From: Candidatus Obscuribacterales bacterium
GTDB lineage: Bacteria > Cyanobacteriota > Vampirovibrionia > Obscuribacterales > Obscuribacteraceae
Assembly: GCA_021732565.1 (NCBI GenBank)
Contig: JAKFUT010000014.1
Location: 1 to 38,018, forward strand
Reading direction: 5' to 3'
Length of the DNA: 38,018 nt
Below the pieces are notes generated by a model. The model searched no databases, had not been told where the DNA came from, and worked only from the letters and a program-made list of their open reading frames with translations. Of this stretch, positions 32,132 to 38,018 are shown piece by piece. A program made the translations under genes and the position numbers. Position 1 is the stretch's first letter, and every line of letters starts with the position of its first letter.

Positions 32132-32529
32132 ACTGCACTTTTTCTGCACGCATCAACTACAAGCCACAGTATCAACTCCTCACCCCTCCAAATTTCACCC
32201 AAACGATAAGCAGAAGGTTGGCCCACCCGCCCCGGGTATTTTTCCATCGAAAAATACCGTTATCTCATCCTTGAAACCCGGCGAGTAACCCCTTATGTGC
32301 AGCAACAAAGAAGTTGGCGAGAGACTTAGTACAACCACCACATCGTTACCGTTCAGGAGCTGGAACCGAAGGAACGAATGACACTATGTTCGGAGAACTC
32401 GTTCACTACAGATCATCGCGAAAAACAAGTACCAAAAACAGTCCACCGAATGTCTCACTCAAAGTTGTGCTGCCACTGCATTGGCAAAGGAGCCGAAGTT
32501 AAGCAGCACCAAGAAGTTTGGAGGTAGAA
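32132..32529. other. Gene-free stretch
   Basis: About 400 bp. Open frames here are short, without ribosome sites or protein-like sequence, and I accept none. No clear promoter for the small membrane protein gene downstream. Confidence 0.4.
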
Positions 32530-32790
32530 ATGCTCGGGTGCATCTGCGGAGTCGTGTTCTGTATTCTGACGATCTATGTGTGGCGTCACTTGAAAAAACA
32601 TGATCGACTTTCGATCATCGAAGTAAGGGCATTCTTTCCTTTGGGATTCCCGGCCCTCATGCTACTAACCTTTGTCACTATGGTGGGACTCAACTGTGCG
32701 CCCCTATGGTTCGAGTTCTATGCTGGATTCTTCGTCGCTCGTGTTGGAATATGGGTTAAAGAGTTGATCGTTCCACCGAACGATTTTTGA
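32530..32790 (+). CDS. Small membrane protein
   Basis: An 86-residue protein of unknown family starting MLGCICGVVFCILTIYVWRH, with about two to three hydrophobic segments (1-18, 34-54, 57-76) and positive charges between the first two (RHLKKHDR). GGAGG five bases before the ATG at 32530 is strong evidence that it is translated from there, rather than from the TTG four codons upstream. Isolated gene followed by a short hairpin at 32835. Confidence 0.65.
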   Translation: MLGCICGVVFCILTIYVWRHLKKHDRLSIIEVRAFFPLGFPALMLLTFVTMVGLNCAPLWFEFYAGFFVARVGIWVKELIVPPNDF

Positions 32791-32834
32791 CCCATAAAGA
32801 CCGATCCTACAGAGCTAGGGGTTCTGCTCCGACG

Positions 32835-32854
32835 ACCCGCTGCTGAAAGCGGGT
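32835..32854 (+). terminator. Short hairpin
   Basis: ACCCGCT (32835-32841) and AGCGGGT (32848-32854) with a 6-nt loop, 45 bp after the small membrane protein gene. Followed by TCACAG, so termination is only possible. Confidence 0.4.
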
Positions 32855-32871
32855 TCACAGAAACAGAAACT

Positions 32872-33162
32872 CTAGACTGTAGTATCAACCTCTCGGGACA
32901 CTGGTACCATCAAATCGAGCTCAAGCCTCATGTCGAGCAGATTAACGATAGCGCTGCGATCCAAAGAAGTACCAAGCAGGTCCTGCGAACCATCTCTTCC
33001 AGGGCGAGCCCTCATGCTTTGACCTTTAGGCGATGAACGGGTTAACCGCTGAGCAGTCGAACCGCTCTTGCTGTTGATCTCTTGGCGTAACACCAATACC
33101 TTCGGGAAGCTGCGAAGATCTCGGCGATCGCTTCGTCTGTAACTATAGATCGTGTGCATCAT
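32872..33162 (-). CDS. Doubtful small basic protein
   Basis: Open frame of about 97 residues from MMHTIYSYRRSDRRDLRSF to REVDTTV. The last 40 residues (SLDRSAIVNLLDMRLELDLMVPV) have protein-like periodicity, but there is no ribosome site before any of the Met candidates (the frame is open back to 33261). It could be the decayed end of a larger gene. Low confidence. Confidence 0.28.
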   Translation of the reverse strand: MMHTIYSYRRSDRRDLRSFPKVLVLRQEINSKSGSTAQRLTRSSPKGQSMRARPGRDGSQDLLGTSLDRSAIVNLLDMRLELDLMVPVSREVDTTV

Positions 33163-33308
33163 ACAAGTGCTAGACATGATGTAATTCGCGACTCGAACGC
33201 TACTACACAGTGACGTACCTAAAGCGACAACAAAAACGTTGAGATGCCAAAGTGCCACCAACCAACCTTACTTCAATGATTGGACGGGGATCTGCACAAG
33301 CCCATTCG

Positions 33309-33341
33309 GGTTCGGCTTCCCGTGGAATAGGAAGCCGAACC
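33309..33341. terminator. Hairpin with perfect 12-bp stem
   Basis: GGTTCGGCTTCC (33309-33320) and GGAAGCCGAACC (33330-33341) with a 9-nt loop. It lies about 120 bp after the stop of the minus-strand gene 33463-33951. Followed on the plus strand by ATCCTTTG. Confidence 0.55.
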
Positions 33342-33462
33342 ATCCTTTGATGCCATATACGGTGCTGACAAAAGACGCGTGCGGAAGGAGCTGCCACCAG
33401 TCTTGTACCGTCATGAAGACGGTGGCGTTTATTGCCATTGAATGCAGCGTGTGATAGCCAGT

Positions 33463-33951
33463 TCAAACAATTCTTTTCTTGCAGAACTGGAAGATCGGGT
33501 TGAACACCAACTCCGCCTTATCCTCCTGTGCGTTAAGCAAGAGCACGCCGCTGGCAATGCGCTGGCAAGCTTCAAGGGCCGACAGCTCATCCACCGGTTT
33601 GCTCACGTCCAGCTGCAACTCTGCCGCACTGACGATCGACTCCATCGCGGAACGCACATCTCCCACCGTGGCCTGAGATGAAGAGCCATGGTTGATGGCC
33701 ACGGTCTTGATCAGTTCCCAGAACCAGTAGTTGTTCTTCGACATGCTGAGAACAAGCACTGCCGCTTGTTCCGTGAAGAAAGCGCGCAATAGTTGCTTGC
33801 CCTTCCCCTCATGCCCGAGCTTCCAAGCCAGGCTGAGGAACTGGGCGCTCTCCTCGGGAAAGACAGGTTCACAGTGGTCTTTTCGTCGACTGGTTTTGGC
33901 TTGCTCGTCCCCCGCGATGCCGAAGAGGGTGATTTCGATCATACGGTTCAT
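33463..33951 (-). CDS. Unknown soluble helical protein
   Basis: A 162-residue protein, mostly helical (ESAQFLSLAWKLGHEGKGKQLLRAFFTEQAAVL, VRSAMESIVSAAELQLDV, ELSALEACQRIASGVLLL). No family recognised. AGGGGA lies six bases before ATG, fixing the start. Isolated gene with no neighbours on the same strand nearby. Confidence 0.6.
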   Translation of the reverse strand: MNRMIEITLFGIAGDEQAKTSRRKDHCEPVFPEESAQFLSLAWKLGHEGKGKQLLRAFFTEQAAVLVLSMSKNNYWFWELIKTVAINHGSSSQATVGDVRSAMESIVSAAELQLDVSKPVDELSALEACQRIASGVLLLNAQEDKAELVFNPIFQFCKKRIV

Positions 33952-34551
33952 AAAGATCCCCTGTTTTGTGACTGGAAGCGGTTAATCCACAGTCTTGTAC
34001 CGAACAACACTCCAGACGATTCGGACTTGAAGGACCTTCGTCTTTCAAGATGGATCGAGAGGAAAACTGCGGCTTGCCTGAGTAGAGTGCCTCGATGGAT
34101 GTGCGGAACAACGATTGATGACGTTACTCTGCCGTTTTGCCTTGCATCACTGCAACTCTTTTCTGCGACACACCCAACCCGGGATCTACACGAATCAGCC
34201 TATCTGCACTAGCCTTTCCTGATACCGCTTTCTACAAAGACAAAATCCGGGAGAGGATTACGCAATTAAACAACCCACGCGGTTCGACCGCCAAACACTA
34301 CCGCCCACGAATCTATTTATAAGATTTCCCGGCTTAGTGGTTGACGGTTTCACAACGCAATTACGTGCGAACTCCGTCCACAGTTGTTCGTAAATTGTGA
34401 ATTGACCGAATCTGCAGCAAAGTTGCATGCCTCAGCTGCACGCCTGGCCATTTCCTTTCTGGAATAGCAGGTACGTTCAACGCCCGGAGTATTCTTCCTC
34501 ACGGCAAAGAAACTTACCAGCGGACAGATTACTTCTTCCTCGCAGCTGACG
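33952..34551. other. Gene-free stretch before recombinase gene
   Basis: About 600 bp. Several overlapping open frames exist on both strands but none has a ribosome site and a protein-like sequence; the region may contain decayed coding DNA. No repeats or attachment-like duplications recognised by eye. Confidence 0.35.
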
Positions 34552-35424
34552 CTACCAGCGATGGCAAACAATTAGCTCCGCAAAGGACCAGCTGTCGGTC
34601 TCACATGCCTTGAGAATTCGTTTAGCTGACTCCAGACTATCGTAGCCGCCGAGGTATGCAAGAGTGACAATGTCATCGCCTCGGCGAGCGATATGCATAA
34701 GCCGCGTTAATCGAAGAATAGACGGAGTGACACTCATCCTGGCAGACCATCCTATCTTCTTGATACACGCGGTTAGCGCGCGCAGCGAAAGACGCTCGCC
34801 GTTTTTGTCAGTAAATAAAGGCTGCTCAGAGATGCTCTCCCTCTGCTGACTGATTCTAGATTGGAGATAATCTTGAAGAGCCCTGTCTGTTTCGGGAGTC
34901 AGCTCTATCTCACGTGAGGCAAACACTTCGCCAATTGTCACGTGAGGCGTGTTTTCGATACGATTCACGTTTTCCACATCTAACGCTGCACACTCACTCA
35001 ATCGAATACCGGTCGTAGCAAGAAGCGAGGCGATCGCTCTATCTCTGGGCCGAAACTGATGAGCTGCGGTCAAGAAGATGCTTAGCTCCTCATCGCTCAA
35101 CGGTTTACACGTTGTGCGACCAGTCTCCGGACGCACAAAGGTTCGACATGAAAACCCCACGGTTTTCAGGAAGTGCTTAGTTGCAGAAGCTCGCGAATTT
35201 ATCAACGAGGCTTTCCCGTTCAAGTCCGACGTAAGAAATTTTTGTGCCAAGTGCACCAGTGAACCTTCGGTAACGGTGTTGAGAGAATCGCTTCTTTCCT
35301 CAATAAAGTTGACAAATTGACGCGCTAGAGAGGCGTAGACACGCTTGGTTGAGGGCGCCATGAGTTCGTCGTCTTCCAGTTTTAGAACATAGTCCGACAG
35401 CATCGAATTCAGTTCAGAACTCAT
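34552..35424 (-). CDS. Tyrosine recombinase-like protein lacking catalytic residues
   Basis: A 290-residue protein with the two-domain layout of XerC/D-type recombinases: N-terminal SAM-like domain (about 10-95, TKRVYASLARQFVNFIEE) and C-terminal catalytic fold (107-275). The segment RDRAIASLLATTGIRLSECAALDVENV carries the first catalytic Arg (Arg141). In the C-terminal half the HxxR motif reads SILR (Ser235, Arg238), the LLGH motif reads YLGG, and the catalytic Tyr position is Arg269 (SAKRIL). Only the two arginines remain, so strand cleavage is not expected. It may bind DNA as a dead integrase, or be a decaying mobile-element remnant. Start 35424 has AAGGA upstream at a long spacing of 11. 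Confidence 0.78.
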   Translation of the reverse strand: MSSELNSMLSDYVLKLEDDELMAPSTKRVYASLARQFVNFIEERSDSLNTVTEGSLVHLAQKFLTSDLNGKASLINSRASATKHFLKTVGFSCRTFVRPETGRTTCKPLSDEELSIFLTAAHQFRPRDRAIASLLATTGIRLSECAALDVENVNRIENTPHVTIGEVFASREIELTPETDRALQDYLQSRISQQRESISEQPLFTDKNGERLSLRALTACIKKIGWSARMSVTPSILRLTRLMHIARRGDDIVTLAYLGGYDSLESAKRILKACETDSWSFAELIVCHRW

Positions 35425-35855
35425 TATTACAAAGATCCTTTCCGCCTGCTCAGATCAGAATTGTAATCACCATAGTTCGTGGAATTCTCGTTACTGCGAC
35501 CATTTCCGCACTTGTTTGCTAACACCATCTTCGGCTTCGTGAATGCTGCCTAAACGTGAGACTCCCTTAATTCTTGCGGACACCAGCGTAATTCCTAGCC
35601 CGCATTTGCATCGCTTAGATATCGTCAGTGCATACTGCGCGAACTATCACGCATTGGCATGAAAGACGGTAGCTTTTCAACGGGTGGAATGCGAGCGGTC
35701 CTCCGGAATGCCATGACATCTCCTTAACCAATTGAATACGGGTAGATTGCCCTCGCCGAAGTGTATTAGGGTGAGCCGTCCCTTTCTGTTGGCAATAAAC
35801 GAAGTACTGGCAACCGTAAACCTTCACCACACCCTGGACAGATCGCGGAGTAACG
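35425..35855. other. Gene-free stretch between divergent genes
   Basis: About 430 bp separating the recombinase-like gene (minus) and the thioredoxin gene (plus). No copy of the four-box array or obvious promoter hexamers. A 171-codon minus-strand frame overlapping the thioredoxin gene is a shadow. Confidence 0.4.
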
Positions 35856-36629
35856 ATGAAAAGACTCATTGCGGCGCTAACTACGGGAGCGTTCGGTTTT
35901 TCAGCCGCCTGCATTCTCGTGTCAGGCTGGTCCGTAGCCGGCATCTGGTTATTTCCGGCCGGGGCTCTCATTGCCCTGCTTTCGCTTGGCATCACGAGGC
36001 TCATCGGGCGAACGTCGCTGCATAGCGGCGCGTTCACGCTAAGTGCAACCTTGTTCTGTCTTGCCTTATTCGGTTTGCTCTGCCTGGCCACAGGCGCCGA
36101 CATGACCGATGCAACTGCATGGGCAGCCATTGGCTTCTACGGGCTTGCTACCGGGCTGCTCGGTTCAATCGGTGCTCGGCTGGTTAACACGCTTGACCGT
36201 CCCCGATTCGATTACATGCCACTGACGCTGGCAGTCGCAGGAGTATGCGGGTTAGCTGCATGGGGATGGCAACATCCCATCGCAATGCTACCTGCCTCAC
36301 ACGTAGTCCACGTTGTGACAGAAGAGCAGTTCAAGGTGGAAGTCGAAAGCTCGGATGTGCCAGTCGTCGTCGACTTCGGAGCCTCATGGTGCGGTCCGTG
36401 CCGGCAGCTTGCTCCCAATCTGGACAAGTTGGCGGGCGAGTTGAAGGGTAAGGTTAAGTTCGTTTCCGTCGACGTCGATCAATTGCGATCTATTCGTAAA
36501 CGCTACGATTTCCAGGGGATTCCAGCGCTCCTGGTATTCAAGAACGGCAGTGAGGTTCAAGAGTTACGCCGTTCAGGCTACATGACGGTCGATGAGCTGC
36601 GAGCGGTTTATGGCCCGCTGGCTAAATAG
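35856..36629 (+). CDS. Membrane-anchored thioredoxin
   Basis: A 257-residue protein with about five hydrophobic segments in the first 140 residues (around 4-24, 26-50, 60-80, 88-108, 122-138) and a thioredoxin domain from about 150 to 257. The active site WCGPC is at 178-182 (VVVDFGASWCGPCRQLAP), with the cis-Pro in GIPALLVFKNG and an unusually complete thioredoxin core. It would reduce disulfides of partner proteins; the domain faces the periplasm or the cytoplasm depending on segment number, which I cannot fix by eye. GGAG six bases before ATG supports the start. Fusion of thioredoxin with a multi-span N-terminus is uncommon. No redox partner gene lies beside it. Confidence 0.88.
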   Translation: MKRLIAALTTGAFGFSAACILVSGWSVAGIWLFPAGALIALLSLGITRLIGRTSLHSGAFTLSATLFCLALFGLLCLATGADMTDATAWAAIGFYGLATGLLGSIGARLVNTLDRPRFDYMPLTLAVAGVCGLAAWGWQHPIAMLPASHVVHVVTEEQFKVEVESSDVPVVVDFGASWCGPCRQLAPNLDKLAGELKGKVKFVSVDVDQLRSIRKRYDFQGIPALLVFKNGSEVQELRRSGYMTVDELRAVYGPLAK

Positions 36630-36765
36630 CCGACAGACTGCCTTAGCCGCTCATTCAATCGTTCCCCGACGGACACGTCGCTGGATGTCCCGGGAAGAGT
36701 TCTACAGGAGTCACGCTGCCGAGCAGACGAGTTAGTGCAAGCAGCGTGCTAACAATATTGTGCGA

Positions 36766-36797
36766 AGATTCAGCGGGTGAAGCACCAGGCTGAATCT
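36766..36797. other. Inverted repeat upstream of small gene
   Basis: AGATTCAGC (36766-36774) and GCTGAATCT (36789-36797), perfect 9-bp arms with a 14-nt loop, 32 bp before the ATG at 36830. It could terminate the thioredoxin transcript or act as a leader structure. Confidence 0.45.
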
Positions 36798-36829
36798 CCG
36801 CCATGGATCGCCCATATGGAGATGAAGTG

Positions 36830-37195
36830 ATGAACACGCTTGACCCCGAGGTGCTTCGGAAACGTTTCGAGAACAGTGCCGCCAATGTAAGCGCAAACCA
36901 GCAAGCCGAACTCCGGAAGGAGACTGCAGCGCTTTACCGTGCCGAGGTTGAACGTCGTGCCGCAGTCTTTATCGAGAAAGCGCTGGCTCGGTTGCAGGAG
37001 CCCAACTGCCCAACCTTCACGCTGATGGTCCCGGAGTCGGCGGCTCAGTATGAGTGGGACGTTTTTCTACGGGTCTACGCGCTGCTGACGACTGCCTTGG
37101 CAGGCACGCGATACCGTCCGGCTTACGGCATCAAGGGGCGACACACCACTGAATACTGGAAGCGCACGCTTGAAGTGCGCCGAATTCTGTTCTAA
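36830..37195 (+). CDS. Unknown small soluble protein
   Basis: A 121-residue protein starting MNTLDPEVLRKRFENSAANV. The first half is strongly helical and charged (QQAELRKETAALYRAEVERRAAVFIEKALARL), and the second half mixes strands and helices (FTLMVPESAAQYEWDVFLRVYALL). No family recognised. GGAG eight bases before the ATG at 36830 makes this start more likely than the ATG at 36803. Followed by a strong hairpin. Confidence 0.6.
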   Translation: MNTLDPEVLRKRFENSAANVSANQQAELRKETAALYRAEVERRAAVFIEKALARLQEPNCPTFTLMVPESAAQYEWDVFLRVYALLTTALAGTRYRPAYGIKGRHTTEYWKRTLEVRRILF

Positions 37196-37228
37196 CAGAT
37201 CGACCACGAAGTGGATGAATAATCCAAG

Positions 37229-37284
37229 GTGACCAGGACAAGAGCGGCGACAGCAACTACAGTCATCGCCCTTGTCCTGGTCAC
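37229..37284 (+). terminator. Long hairpin, 14-bp outer stem
   Basis: GTGACCAGGACAAG (37229-37242) pairs perfectly with CTTGTCCTGGTCAC (37271-37284), with further pairing inside (GCG/CGC and GAC/GTC). It begins 33 bp after the stop of the small gene. Followed by TTAAGC. Confidence 0.7.
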
Positions 37285-37563
37285 TTAAGCGGTGCAAGAA
37301 AATCACCGCAGAAGGTTTGCCCATATTCGGGACTCTGCTCGGGGTAGGGATTCCATCAAGCGGAGCGGAGCCTTCTGCTGAGCAGTTATCGAATGACACT
37401 CTTGAATTTTATCCTCTGACGGCGCTGCTACTACACCACACAGCAAGAGCCGGAAAAGCAAATGCAGACTTGAAGACGGAGGTATTGGTGCTGCTTGGTC
37501 AGCGCGCACCTTCCGGAATAAACCGGTAAGTGCACGCCGAACCAGCAGTCCGTTAAAGCCGAA
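37285..37563. other. Gene-free stretch before ftsH end
   Basis: About 280 bp. Overlapping short open frames on both strands have no ribosome sites; an 85-codon plus-strand frame starts inside the terminator hairpin. I accept none. It would hold the 3' untranslated end of the FtsH-like gene on the minus strand. Confidence 0.35.
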
Positions 37564-38018
37564 TCAAGCGGGCGTGGCGCCCTTGCGGGGGTCGAACCTG
37601 ACCTCCTCCAGCGTAACTTCAGACGGAATCGCCGCCATCATGGCTTCCCACTCGTCGCGAAGAATTGTCTCCTGGTCCATCAAAACCTTGACGGTGGCTT
37701 CGATGCGAGCCTTCTCCTTGCGAACGATGTTGTAGGCGATGTCGGCACACGCTTCGGCAATGCGCCGCCACTCGCGATCGATGTCATTGGACAGCTCCGG
37801 TCCGGTGCCAGCACCGAAACCCGCATCGGCATTGCGAGCCATGGTAGTGCGCTCGCCAACCGAAATCCGACCGAGGCGAGACATGCCCCACATCGTCACC
37901 ATCCGGACGGCAATGTCGGTCACCTGTTGAAAGTCATTCTGAGCACCGGTGTCACAGGTGTCCAGATAGATTTCCTGAGCAGCCCGACCGGCCATCGCCA
38001 TGATCATTCGGCTCACGA
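37564..38018 (-). CDS. ftsH: FtsH-family metalloprotease, C-terminal part (truncated by window edge)
   Basis: The last 150 residues of an M41 peptidase. MAGRAAQEIYLDT, TGAQNDFQQVTDIAVRMVTMWGMSRLG matches the conserved FtsH region AGRAAEE...TGAxNDxxxAT..AR.MV..GMS..LG; the Asp in TGAQND corresponds to the third zinc ligand. The HEXXH motif and AAA domain would lie beyond the window end. FtsH is a membrane-bound ATP-dependent protease that degrades misfolded membrane proteins and some regulators. The C-terminal helix (IVRKEKARIEATVKVLMDQETILRDEWEAM) is as in the family, ending in a short tail. The gene continues past 38018, so its start is not seen. Several FtsH paralogues are common in cyanobacterial relatives; the symbol is by family. 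Confidence 0.9.
   Translation of the reverse strand, partial: VSRMIMAMAGRAAQEIYLDTCDTGAQNDFQQVTDIAVRMVTMWGMSRLGRISVGERTTMARNADAGFGAGTGPELSNDIDREWRRIAEACADIAYNIVRKEKARIEATVKVLMDQETILRDEWEAMMAAIPSEVTLEEVRFDPRKGATPA

Noticed and set aside
31265-32149. 294-codon minus-strand frame
   Set aside because: Antisense to the RNA ligase with intact catalytic motifs, and it crosses two hairpins.
34137-34322. Short plus-strand frames between the unknown gene and the recombinase-like gene
   Set aside because: No ribosome site and no recognisable protein features.
34552-35424. Integrase as marker of an integrated phage or island
   Set aside because: No flanking tRNA, no attachment-like direct repeats and no phage structural genes are visible nearby, and the recombinase itself lacks catalytic residues.
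37272-37529. 85-codon plus-strand frame before the ftsH end
   Set aside because: It starts inside the terminator stem and lacks a ribosome site; composition is not convincing.
1-38018. CRISPR arrays, tRNA or rRNA genes, insertion sequences
   Set aside because: No regularly spaced identical repeats with unique spacers, no tRNA T-arm/CCA patterns, no transposase and no rRNA signatures were seen by eye.

Overview
The window (38 kb, no rRNA, tRNA or CRISPR seen) is a bacterial chromosomal segment with many uncharacterised proteins. A diderm envelope is suggested by a lipoprotein and a secreted protein. Eukaryotic-type Ser/Thr kinase with helical repeats, sensor kinase/OmpR pair, CPCC protein, spinster-like MFS, glucoamylase-like hydrolase and many lineage-specific proteins recall Obscuribacterales/Vampirovibrionia (Melainabacteria) or a similar environmental lineage. 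That taxonomic guess is inference only.

Region 1 (1-16.0 kb) is a regulatory and accessory cluster. It holds a Ser/Thr protein kinase (1152-3215), a divergent response regulator/sensor kinase pair (13446-14132 minus, 14437-16014 plus), and several proteins without clear homologues: a tandem-repeat acidic protein, a polytopic membrane protein, two very long repeat-rich hydrophilic proteins and a low-complexity protein. The main result is that five of these genes (731 minus, 3511 plus, 5172 plus, 8595 plus, 13093 minus) are each preceded by the same promoter architecture. It consists of four directly repeated 11-bp boxes, each beginning GT (the first always GTCAGC), then exactly 4 bp, then a GATACT/GATAAT -10 element, with no -35. 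This looks like an OmpR/PhoB-type activator array. The response regulator encoded inside the cluster is the natural candidate to bind it.

Region 2 (16.2-28.1 kb) is a run of minus-strand genes, mostly with their own perfect hairpin after the stop codon: a conserved polytopic membrane protein, three unknown proteins, a further small protein, a CPCC cysteine-rich protein, a secreted protein, a lipoprotein with strand-turn repeats, a spinster-like MFS transporter, a helical protein, cytidine deaminase and a glucoamylase-like protein. A GC-rich 500-bp gap at 21.2-21.7 kb may encode a structured RNA.

Region 3 (28.6-32.1 kb, plus strand) carries isocitrate dehydrogenase with all the usual NADP-specificity residues replaced, a small zinc-ribbon protein, and a stand-alone T4 Rnl1-like RNA ligase.

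Region 4 (32.1-38.0 kb) has low gene density: a small membrane protein, an unknown soluble protein, a tyrosine recombinase that has lost most catalytic residues, a membrane-anchored thioredoxin, a small unknown protein, and the C-terminal end of an FtsH-family protease running off the window edge.
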